DNA of 64,000 nucleotides, from positions 294,086,466 to 294,150,465 of the forward strand of contig CM057009.1 in NCBI GenBank assembly GCA_029891345.1. Reading direction: 5' to 3'. This document shows positions 14,101 to 26,100 of this stretch, one piece after another. Under the pieces are notes generated by a model, which did no database searches, was not told the DNA's origin, and saw only the letters and a program-made list of their open reading frames with translations. Origin of the DNA: Dryococelus australis (Eukaryota; Arthropoda; Insecta; Phasmatodea; Phasmatidae). The position numbers and the translations under genes were made by a program. The first letter of the stretch is position 1. Each line of letters starts with the position of its first letter.

Positions 14101-17100
14101 ATTTAATTTATTAATATTCTTAGTAAAATATATTTATATAAGCATACAAATATTTTCATAAAGGTTTTAATTTATTTTTCATAAGTCTTTTCATTAATAT
14201 TTTCATAAATGTAGTCATAAATAATATTAGAGTGTAAGTCATTGACTGGCATTCAATTCACTATAAATACATTTATATAAATTTATATTTTTGCCAGTTT
14301 TATGCAAATTCGTTCCATAGTATTATTATTTTATATAAGTAGATATTAAAATTTTCAATTAGTAATTACATTTTTTCTTTCTCCATTGTCTTTAGTATTC
14401 ATTTTCACAAATTCTACATTGATGTAAAAGATTATCTTTTACTTTTTATTTACAAAATAATTTTAAATCTTTGATATCTTTACCTTTTTCACATTTTCTC
14501 CCAGCTTCTATTATAGAATCGAATTTATTGTTTTTAAATATTTTCCCTTTAACTTAATTAAATATACACTTTTGTTCAATACTACAATTTTTACACAACA
14601 ATTTATATTCATCTAACTTTTTACTGAATTCATATATATTTTTTATCTCCTTACATATAATACAAATTATTTCTCTATTTTTATTAATTTTAATATTGTA
14701 TGCTAACTTATTGTTTTGTATATTTTTCTTCTTATTTTGATAATATATACATTTTTTTCATTGCAACATTTTTTAAAACTCGATCTATGTTATCTTTTTG
14801 TCTCTTTGCATATTGTACAAGTTTTTTCTGCATTTTCATCTATTGTAATATTGTTTTATAATGTGGTCATTATTTAGTAAATAAAATTTTGGTAAATAAA
14901 AAGTTATTATATATTAAATTTTTTATGTAAAATGGAATAACTTTGATGAAAAATTGGTCTAAACCAGTTTTTTGAGTAGAATTTCAAAATGGGAAGTTAA
15001 TTGGCATGCATTTTGGTTAATGTTTGTTAAAAAGAGCGATTTTTATGATAAATTAAATTTTTTTTAAATAATTGATTTATTTTTATGAATAATGTGATTT
15101 CTGATGAAAAAATAAGTGATTTTAATGAAAAAAGATGTAATTTTGATGAATAATTAACTAATCATTTTTATAAAAAATTGTATAATTATTTATTTTTAAC
15201 AAAGTAGTCCAGGTCTCTTATAAACTATCTACTTATATAGTCATTTAAAACAAGCTCAATACATGGTATATTCAAATGAGGAAAATTTTCTATTTTAGAC
15301 GATGACATATACCATTGCCTGTCTTATCTCTGAAAAATTGTCATCGATATGCAACTTGCCCTATAGATCTATGTTGTTGTAAAATAGGCCAACTTCTAAG
15401 CAATTTCTGAAAATAGGGCAGCAAAACTTTCCTTAGGAAATGAAATATGTCTAAAAAAAATGTAGCCAGAGTTTCACCAATTTGGCGGGCCCTTGAACAA
15501 TCTGAATGGTTTTCTTTATCATATATATATACTCTCATTTCCATTCACGCTCCAGGGGAACGAATTCTGTGTGCGGGTGGGCGTTATCTCATAGAAATTG
15601 GCTCCTGACCACTAAAGTAGAAATGTTATCACATGGGGTTACAAGACTCTTAAACGTAACGCTTCACATTTTTTGAGCGTCGTTTCAATACCACCGGTGA
15701 ACAACGATCATATGTGACGGCTGATTAGACCATTGCGTCATTATAGGAAAACTTGAACTGCTATAAAGTGAAGCAGGGATTACAATAATCACCTGCGGTC
15801 TGCCAGGCTCTGACATGGTAGACATTATTTTCTAAAGTTAAACGTAATTCGTCACTAATGATACTACGTCACCAGTCTGTAGAATCCCAAATGGCACACT
15901 TCTGACACAACTAGAAACGAGAGGCATCGGTATCGCAGATTTGCCTGTGATAAGGTTCTGCAAATGCTTTCATCAGCGCCGGCTACGGCCGGTGATGTCA
16001 AATAATGGGTCATCACAATCTGGCTTGTGAAATTTTTTAAGGCTAACGGTCACTGGGATAAAGTCTCAACATAATTTGGACGAGCGTGTACTTCGAGACT
16101 GAACGACTGCATCGAAAGTGACTTTTCCCATAGTTTTCCCCTCCAAATGCACATAAAAATCCAAATTTTGTTTTTGAAGTATTGTGATGTTTAATTACTT
16201 TAACATACACCATGTAATGCGTGTACATACATGGAAAAATTCATGCCGCTTCCACCGAGTTGAAGACTGGCACTGTAATTAGACATATATTCTGTAGTAA
16301 TGTTTTCCTCTGGTACATTATATTAGATAGGTTGTGTGTATGAATACATGCAAACCAAAGCTCAGCAAATACCATTAGAATTTTTATATAAAACTTACAG
16401 CTGAGTAAATGAATCTCGCAACACTGTTTATGGCTGTTAGAATAAATATATAATTTTTTTCCACGCTTAAGTGTGGGAGTATCTTGAAACCTGCTGCTAT
16501 GGGACTGTCTTTTTGAATAGATGTCTGAATACCCGGGTTTGTCTTTTTACTACATTAATATCTAAATGTGATTAATCAGGGCCTACATTTGACTTCTCTT
16601 CGAGAGTTTTCTATCTGCTAGATTTCTTTTAATGGAATTCATTGTCGTGCCGTGAAAAAAGAACAACTCATCTCACTTCCTAATCTAGTTAGTAAACAGA
16701 TTAAAAAATGCGTTTAGGGGTTTTAAAATAATGCCACACTAATTGTTAGTAAAGATAATTCGTTTTGCAGAGTCCAGCTAAATAAAAAATGCCCACAGAA
16801 ATTCTAAATTATTTAAAAAATTTTACACGTTGAGATAAAAAAATTATTAAATAATATTTGCCATTTAAGGATAATCGACGCGGTCTTGTCATATTTTGCT
16901 ACTGAAGTTTCCTTAGCTGTATCGAAAGCACATGTTGGCAGCCGAAGCGCGCCTTCAAGTATGCTGACCTCTTAGTGGATAGGTACTGGGTCACAAACCC
17001 GCTTCTTCAGTCAGTGCTGCTGCCAAGAGGCGAACAGTGGTACCGCATCCACGGCGATAAAAGAAGCGAGCACACCATGACGCGTGCTCGTTTCAAGTGC

Positions 17101-20100
17101 TCAAATTTCATCTCGTCGTGCGCATGCGCAAATTTCGCAAGAAAGAGGCACAAACCCACTGTGCACCTTACATCGTTGCATCAACACCGCAACTTTCAGG
17201 AATAAAAATGCCAGATGTTCGTGATAAATGGAATAAACCATGATAACTATATTGACATCAAAAATAGAAGGAAACCAATTAAAATGTTAAAAATGAATGT
17301 TAAGCAGAAAAACTATGCGTTCACGTGCAGACTGCCACTGGCTTCCAGTAGAGATAAGGTACCCTAATGATAGTTCTATTTGCTGGATATTGAGTGGAAA
17401 GGCGCTGGTTATTTCCATAACTATCTATCAATCAAACGGTCCTCCATCATGGTGTTCTGTCGGGATCTTACAGAATCGGTCCGCTGTGTGTAAGTACCTT
17501 CATGGTACCGTTGGTTTCAACACAATCTGACTACAGTGATAGACAATTACGCACGCTGTCCGTCTTGTCTCTCACAGGTACCGTCAGAAGCTCGTGAGGC
17601 TCTCTCGTCCGTATTTTGGCCATGCCTACCTTTCATTAACTACGCCTGGTCGGTATCGTGTGTTTCGCATCATTGTTTATATTCGCCACTCGAAGAACAG
17701 TGCGCGATGTAATTAAGGTCATCTCCAAATTCGCCTGAAGTACGTATTCTTACGTACCTCTTCTGGAAGTGACATCATACTTTTTTTTTCCGAATTGCAA
17801 GTGAAGTATCCAAATATAGAATTTAACGAAGATTCATACTTTTCCAGTACCTATGGTATATGTGTCACCATTTTGAGAAGCAACCGTAGCTTACAACTGA
17901 TTTTCGACATGATTATTTTATTTAAAGACAAATAAGGCAACATGACTTACAACAACGTGGCATACAATTTTGAAGTAATTTAACAATTATCTGAAGGCAC
18001 ACTTTCTAAAAGTTATAAACAATAAATTCGTACTAATCCTATCTGTTCACAAGCTAAGATAAACAAGCCATTTAAAACTGTAAACTCACATATAATCAGC
18101 ATGACAATAAATGCCCAGCTGAAAAATTATTTAATCCTTGATTTAACCCTTTAACTTTCGGCAATTATCAAGTTCTTCTTTGCCGAAATACCTGGTCATT
18201 AAAAGCGATTAGTTGACTGATGGCCGTTGTCGAAGCTAACAAGATCACCTGTCCGAAATCATCAACTTTGGTTCCAATGTTAAGAAAAGTATGCAAGGGT
18301 GCTTGTACACCAGCATATACCTATATTCGTAATTGCAAAAAAATTTAACCTTTTACATATCATTATCAATGTGCCTCTCGTTTCACCAACTTTCATGGTT
18401 AGTAAATAAATGTTACTTGGCACTCAAATTTTTAGCGCAATGAGTGTATTTACTATTAAATATTTTAAACATTGCATCTAAAGATTTATAACATGCATCA
18501 GATGAATAAACGAGCAGATCAAACTATTGTAACATGAAAAACAAAAAGGAAACATTTTTGAAAAATAATATTTCGGTAACGTCATATTTAAATTCAGGGG
18601 CATTTATAACAGCGGAAAGTCATCCGGTATAAAGCACTCAGCTAGCAGAAAACGTATGTAGGTTCATATCAAGGAAATGAAATTTTGATACATTTTCATA
18701 AATTCTTGGAAACAGATATTAAATTTCTGTGGAAACTAAACTAAGGCATAAATATTTGTTGCTGTGAATTTAGCTTTCTCATTTTGCACCGTATGGGAAT
18801 ATGGCGAACATGAAATGATCAATGTTTAAAAATTACATACGCTCATGCTTTTATTCGCAATTGTCTATAGCGTCCGTTTGATCCGCACGGTCGTTAAAGG
18901 TGACCACAGAACACTTTCTGATAACAACACGCAATAATAAAACAATTGTACTTGCAAAAGAATATGTTTGGAAATTATCTGCAGAATATTTCCGTGTGGT
19001 TGCATCTGAAAACTTTTGGGATTTCAAGTTTGGTTCAAATTTGTTTAAATATATAAACATTTCGAATTTATAATTGACTGCCGTGGTGTTATATATTTTA
19101 AAATGTTTGTTTCTGCGAATCGTGTAGGTATACTACTTTTGTGTTAGCAATAGCTAGCATCGCACTGCAAAAAAGTTTACTATAGAAAATGTGATCCTTT
19201 TAGAGCATGTATATACAGGAGGCATTCATTCACCAACCGCGTTGAAATATGCGAATTTCCAACAAATGGTGATAGACATGATGTTGTTAACTCTTTAATT
19301 ATTCTTTTCTTTTAGCAACATGGATATTCTGGCATTGTTCACACTTAAGTGCGCCATTTGAAAGTAAACAAATACTCAAGTTCCTATTTATTCAACCAAC
19401 AATGCATCTGATGCAAGTAAAAAAAAAAAAAACTATTGCGCGCATCTCTCCTAACGGGGGGCAATATATCTCGCTGAATATTCAGTGAAGGAACCAGATA
19501 GGACAACGACTCAAATTATTAAAAAAAGTACCGACTTCTCATACTCCAAACCTGATGTAATCCAATTGGCAACACATTACAGTGATTTGTTAAATGCTTC
19601 TCTAGGAATGGGCAATAGCTTACTACTTCAGTGGCAGAATTTCACTGATTTAGTGTTCGTTTCCACTGAAATCGGGTGAATCCTACTTAGGGCTGTTTGC
19701 GGTAAAAAAGAAAGCCTTGTTATGCTTCTACTTTCTGTTCACTGTGAATCCTTCCGCCTCAAGCAACACTACCACGGGCTCGTTGACTCATATCTTCGCG
19801 TCGAAATCAAGTTAAAAATCATTTAAAACACATTTATTATACTACTATTATCACTATTATTTCAACATCAATTCGTACTTTACTGTCTGTAAAACAAAAA
19901 GTTACACATCTCAATGGCCATAAATTTTGCACAATACGCTTTGAATAAAACATTAATACACAGGAATACGTTTCGTTGTTTCACTGCCAACGTTACTGTA
20001 GACAGGACAGTCAGTGGGCACGTGCAGGGATTTTTTTTTTCAAAGGTTGTGCTCAAAAGAAATCAACTGCGAACGACTTATTCTAACACACTAGATACCT

Positions 20101-23100
20101 ACGATGATTTTTTTTAATTTTTATACTCTCGTTAAATTGGCAGTATCAGTATTAACACTGTATAGATATATAACTCATTAACATTCAGACTGCAAACTAA
20201 AAATTCGAGCTAAATCGCTTGTGTCAATATTCGTACCCAAAACCCGAAAACATATGTCTGCATCCCTGGTAAAAATCCTAGTAGATGACTATGAGTTTCC
20301 GACCTCCCGTGAAGCAGACGGTTGGTGCGCTGCCGGTCTGGGGTGCGGGAGGTTCTGGGTTCGAATCCCAGGTAAGGCATGGATGTTAGTTTAAGTTATG
20401 TCATAAATTAGTTTGTAAGCCGTCCCCTGATAAGACTTCAGATATAACAGTTGGGGGGCGTTAATAAATCCTATACAATACAGTGACTATGAGTTATGTA
20501 TTATTTCACATTATCTCACTATATGAGGGCCGGTGGCGGTGTGGCTGTGTAGCGGTAAGCTCTCGTCTCCCAACATGACCAACCGGGTTCGATCCCCGGC
20601 TTGCACACCCTGGATTTTCTAATGTGGGAAACTTTGGCCAATAGACTTTAACTGGCTACTCTCATCCCCCACTTTTTTTATTCACCCCTGCATTCCTTCT
20701 CTACGATATCTCCATCTCATTCCCAAAAGTATGTCTCTCTCTTTCACTGTAAGATGTCAGTGGTTCAGGTCACACCTTGTGAAGAAGAGGGCCACAAGTG
20801 CAAAAATGTCATGAATTTAAACAACAAGACCACATTGTGGAGAAAAAAGTCCTCTATTTGTTTCTATAGGGCCATATGTGGTATGTAAAATATTGGGAGC
20901 AGGGCGTGATTGTGTCCATATTGTAATAATGTAATTTAATCGTACCTATTAATTATACATGGCCATATCTCCTTTATGGCCATATTCCATGTAAGTGTGT
21001 ACATTTATTTTCAAATTTTTATATTTCTATACAGCGACATCTGCTTTTATTACAATTTTGTGGAAATGAATGTTATTTAATTCCATGGAATTGTTACACC
21101 TGACCAAAGTATTAATTTTTTTTGCTGTGGTATATTTAATTCCATGATATTGGCACACCTGGTAAAGGTTTATTTCAGTGAAGTGTCGTTGTTTACGTGG
21201 GTATCTAAGAATGCAAGATATATAAATCCAGAAGCGATTTTATGAAAGCATTAGCTTAATGTGTAAAGAATCAGGCAATATAAGTTCCTTGTTATTTATT
21301 TTCATTGCATACTCTTAAAAAATGTGTCAACAAATTGACGATTCAACTAATAATGGGGAAGTACTTTTTGGAAACATTTTAATAATTAGTTCTGTTTCCT
21401 TTATTATAGTATACCTGGGATTTAATCTCATTATTTGAGACAGCAAACCTCTCGCCAATACATAAGTGGCTCTAAAACAATTGCAGATCTCCGCAGAGAT
21501 TATTTTACAGATTGCAGAAATCATAATGTACAGTTTGGTAACCATACAGCCTAGATAAATATTTTTGTAACACAGTTTAACTTAGGGTTTTTTGTTCCTT
21601 AGAAAAACAGTGTTCTTTCTGTGAAACTTGGAAGAATTCCAGTGATAACGAAAACTTGCAGGGAAGTTACGATAAACACAAGAAAGAATGTGAGGTCAGC
21701 AGGCGGGCAAAACAAATGGACTCAAATCGACCTAAAGAAGGGGAGTGCATTGCAGCCTGCTTTGACATGCAAGCTGTCCTGCCTACACCAAGTGGAGATG
21801 TTTCACAATTCTACTACAAACGTAGGCTCTCGACATACAACTTCACTATATACAACATGGGTACTAGCACTGGCCATTGCTTCATTTAGCACGAGGGCCA
21901 AGCTAAACGTGGCCCTAACGAAATTGCTTCCTGCCTACATACCTTTTTGCAGAGAAATAGTGTGGGAAAGCCCATAGTTTTTTATTCCGATAACTGTTCG
22001 GGGCAAAATAAAAATAAGTTCGTTGTTTCATTATACATGTTTACTGTAATCTCATTAAACTTTCCCTCGATATCTCACAATTTTTTTATTACTGGCCACA
22101 CGCAAAATGAAGGTGATCACATGCACGTCCTCATTGAAAAACAGAAGAAACGTGTGTTGAAAGGAGGGCCCATTTATGTTCCCGCCCAGAGGGTAACTGT
22201 CATACAGTTTGCCAAGAAAACCGGATCACCATTTGAAATCAATTAAATGGACACAGCGGATATGTATAACCTGAAACAATTGTGCACCTCCTTTGGATCG
22301 AACTTTAGCATAAATGAAAATGTTGAAAAGTTACCGTGCAATGAAATAAAAGAAATTAATGTTGAGACGGAAGAACCCTATGAAATTAAATACAAATTAC
22401 GTTGTGAGGCTAATGAATACAGCATTATCAATGTTCAACGCTGAAAAAGAGACACTCAGGGACTCATGAACTGACTCCTGCATACACCCAGGCCACACGA
22501 ATTAGTGCTGCAAAGAAAAGAGATTTTCTCCTCCCGTGTGAAGCAAAGCATATAAAGCCACGATACCATAGTTTCTTTAAAAGCCTTCGTGTTTCTGCCG
22601 ATTTAGAGGAAAGAAGTGAACATTAAGTGTGATAAAACATTTCTTCAAAACAGTCTACGTTTTTAATCTCCATGCATGTATTTAACATAATGTTTTGTAG
22701 ATGACATGCATTTTGACTCAAATCTGATGTATAATATTTATTCTATTAATGCTAGTAATATTAATTAATACTTAAGTTTAACAACTGGCAAACTTTTATG
22801 TTCTTTTGTCAAAAAATACTCATTTATAGTGAAATATATTTGGCCATAATGCCACGAATTGAGATTCAGTTATACTTCAATATGGCCACAAATATTTAAA
22901 AAAATTATTACAACAAAATATATTATATTTTATCTTAACATAAAATACTGTGTTTAAAGAACTGCTACATCCTCAAGAAGTAGATTTAGCATATTGCAAA
23001 TAAAATTGTCCAGAATTTTTTTAAATATTAAAACGTAAATATCACAGAACAACCAATTTTGCACTAGTGGCCATCTTCTTCCCAAGGTGCTAGGTTTAAG

Positions 23101-26100
23101 GGTTAATCTTTCAGGAGCGGCAACTAACTCAGGTTTGTCGTCTTGTGCTTGCAGCACGACTACGAGAATGCACCGGTACTTCTCTGGCTCCAAGGAGGCC
23201 CTGGGGCATCGTCGCTGTACTCGGTCTTCAAGGAAGTGGGGCCGTTCTCTGTGTCTGCGGATGGAAACTCGCTCGTGAGGAACCCTTACTCCTGGCACAA
23301 GAACCACTCCATCATATTCATCGACAACCCTGTCGGCACAGGTACACTGCATCCTCTTATTGCGACATTCTTCTGCTCTGGCGACAAGCTCTTTTATGCT
23401 GTGTTGGCGGCTCATGCTTGATTTATTGTTACGGCGTACATGTCCTACCAGTATCGCAGGAACTTTTACAATTTGCGTGCAGAATTCGATTTGACTATCT
23501 CCATTGCCGCTGTTGACTTCAAAGTAAAGACCTGAAGGATTTCGCAACAAAAAAAATGTAAGTTATTAATCAAAATTACAACCAAACAAATCAGGCAATA
23601 AATAGAAATTACAGAATTGTGTATATAGAGGTAAACAGCAAATAATATCTGGAGATTTTTTCCCTACTAGTTATTTCGTGTATGTTCGTGCGATTGTTTT
23701 CATTGTATACTGAACTTGTGAGCAAACCAGGAGAATTTAATTTTTGGTTATAGGCTGTTCGCAGTGAACTGGGAGCTTTTAAAAGCTCTACTTAAGATTT
23801 CCTTGTATGCACATTAGGTATTCTCCCACTATACGTAAAATTAGTATTGCCTCGGGTCTAATCACTTTACTTGTGCGTCTGTCAAGTGAAACCGTGAAAT
23901 TATTAGAAAAGTAAATATTTTACAAGTGTGTCCATTCTAACACTTATATTCACTAATGAGCACAAAGCAATATAAATCGTTTCAGTATTCACAAATATTT
24001 ATCCAACACTTTTAATTGAACATTAAGACATAAATTACCTTCTTTCCGTCGTTACCAACACAACTGGGCGGATGACACAAAGTGTGACCGTTGTGTATAT
24101 AAGTTGGGGTAGTGACATTTTCCAAAGGTTGATTTCAGAAGTGCTAAAATAACCATACACAGCTTACTTATACTTACATTGGTGTTGACACCTTTCCTTA
24201 ACTAAGCTTCTGTCTTCAGAGATATACACTACCGATCACTTCTCACGCATATCTACAATCATTGAAATATTGCTTTTTATCTGGTGCTTTGTAGTGTCCC
24301 TTTGGAGCACCATGAGCCATATGAATGTTAAGTGGATTTACAGTCAATTCGGAGAGGAATATTTGTAACTTTAGTATAATATTTTACCACATTACACGAA
24401 CAACTGAAAATTGAGTAATTTTTCCGTACTCCGACTTCACTTCACACAACTGTGCTTTCGGAACAAGATTTCCAGCATAAACACAGCTTTCGACAAAGTC
24501 ATACTTATATCGAGATAAAAAAAAAGGATAACCAAATACGATATATTTGCCAAATTAATTTAATCAAACATATTACATCATCAGCTTTGAACAATGACCC
24601 AATTTTTTTTAGGTTGTGTAAATGTGATTGTTTATGCTTCCTTTAAATATTGTAGAGTACGCAATTAAACAATGACGCAGTTGGGGTAATTATCATATTA
24701 TTTATATAATTATCAGTAAGCAATGCGCACAAAAATGGTAAAAGGAGGTCTCACAAAATTAACATTGACTAGATTGAGATTTAAAAGTCTTTAATAAAAT
24801 ACTTAAACATCCTTAAACACTGCAAAACAAGCAGTTAATAAAAAAAACACAACAAAATGGCCTTCGACATTAATGGCGCACATGCGCTAAAATAATTAAT
24901 TTTACATTTGTTTTCTTTAACCACACTTCTAGTTACAATGAATTATAACATGACATAGTGTACGATACGGACAACTCAACCAAAAGGCGAATTATTATTT
25001 GCGTTGCCACAACTTCCATATATTAATTGAAACCACAGTATAACACTCCATTTAAGTGCAATGATGACAAATTAGTTTAAGGTGTGAGTTCTATTAATGT
25101 AAATACAAGTTACCATTTGTTTAATGAACCCAAGTGCGTAAATCTCTTCACTATACAATACCGAAGATGCAATTAAAAGCGTGAACATAATTCACGTAAC
25201 CACTAGTAACCACAAATTTAATGAAACCATATTATTAATTTCCATCAATAGGTGATACCTATATAATACTGACAATTTCATGTATGACCTGAATCTAATT
25301 CACGTAACCACAAGTCGCCATACAATTAATTCATACCAAAAGCATGATTCTCAACTTAGGTAGAATACTGACAATTCAATTTAAAGCATGACTTTATTCA
25401 CGCAACAGTGAGTTGCCATTTGTCATTAAATGAATCCCCAAATCTGGTGACCAACCACTTACACTTTGGCTATATTAGAACTTACCAAACTCTAACAGAG
25501 TACCTGATTTATTACACACTCGCAACTCTTCACAGTTAAAATCTAACGTAAACACCTAATAATAAATGGTTGAAATGGTGACTAATAATTTGCGTTGTTA
25601 AACATTATTACAATCTCCGCTTACCTGGACCGTTTCCATGCGTTCTAGTTACCACTTTAGTTTGCACCGAAATACATTAAGCATATTAATCGCAAAAGCG
25701 GACAATGAAAATCTTTAAAAGTCACTGTGAAGTTATTTAAAGCTCTCTTATTGCAACACATACAAGTGTCCTCCAAATAAAGAGAAAGAAGGCGACATCA
25801 TGTGCCCATCCATAGCAAAAATTACAACGCCGGGCATGAATAGTGACGTGAGATCTAAATTTCAAAGATAGATTTACTCTATGTGCCTCCAAATGATTGC
25901 AGTGACGAAGTCATTACCAAAGTGGCTGTCCAGCACTGTCCTTCGAACTATTCGCGCTGGAGTATAACTAATGGCGCACTTGAGAAGCTACAATATATAA
26001 GTTGCCTTTATCAGTTGGAAGAATGTCTTATTCCACAAACTCAATGTGCCTTCGGCGACATACGGGGCAATAGGAACAGCTGAGAGATAATTGAGCGTGG

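Larger units (their letters stand above)
1085..15290. mobile_element. Polinton/Maverick-type (adintovirus-like) virus fossil
   Basis: This is an old, integrated element of about 14.2 kb inside carboxypeptidase intron 1, bounded by imperfect terminal inverted repeats of nearly 500 bp. Its interior is far more AT-rich than the flanks. Translated remnants on both strands match the gene set of Polintons: an integrase with a chromodomain-like tail, an adenain-type protease, a glycine-rich minor capsid-like protein, a phospholipase A2-like protein and a double-jelly-roll major capsid protein. A BRO-N-type gene is also present. I could not recognise the protein-primed DNA polymerase. The element is thoroughly broken, with dozens of interruptions, and every gene is a fossil. 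By eye the terminal repeats agree at roughly 70-80% in the parts I aligned, which suggests considerable age. The outer limits are uncertain by some tens of bases. Confidence 0.82.

Noticed and set aside
2091-15200. AT-rich block as a bacterial symbiont or mitochondrial contaminant
   Set aside because: The recognised remnants are of Polinton type, and the block sits between inverted repeats within an intron of a host gene, so it is an integrated element.
16975-17530. Two G+C-richer open frames of 76-77 residues in intron 1
   Set aside because: No family motif, no splice signals in phase with the carboxypeptidase, and no support for a separate gene.
20297-20850. Intact tRNA genes at the two box A/box B matches
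   Set aside because: The cloverleaf is incomplete in both and each continues into a non-tRNA tail, as expected of SINEs.
22954-23550. Long open frame on the minus strand over exon 2 (198 residues) and others on the + strand in shifted frames
   Set aside because: They are shadows of the G+C-rich carboxypeptidase exon. Only the frame from 23155 to 23341 carries the S10 motifs and proper splice sites.
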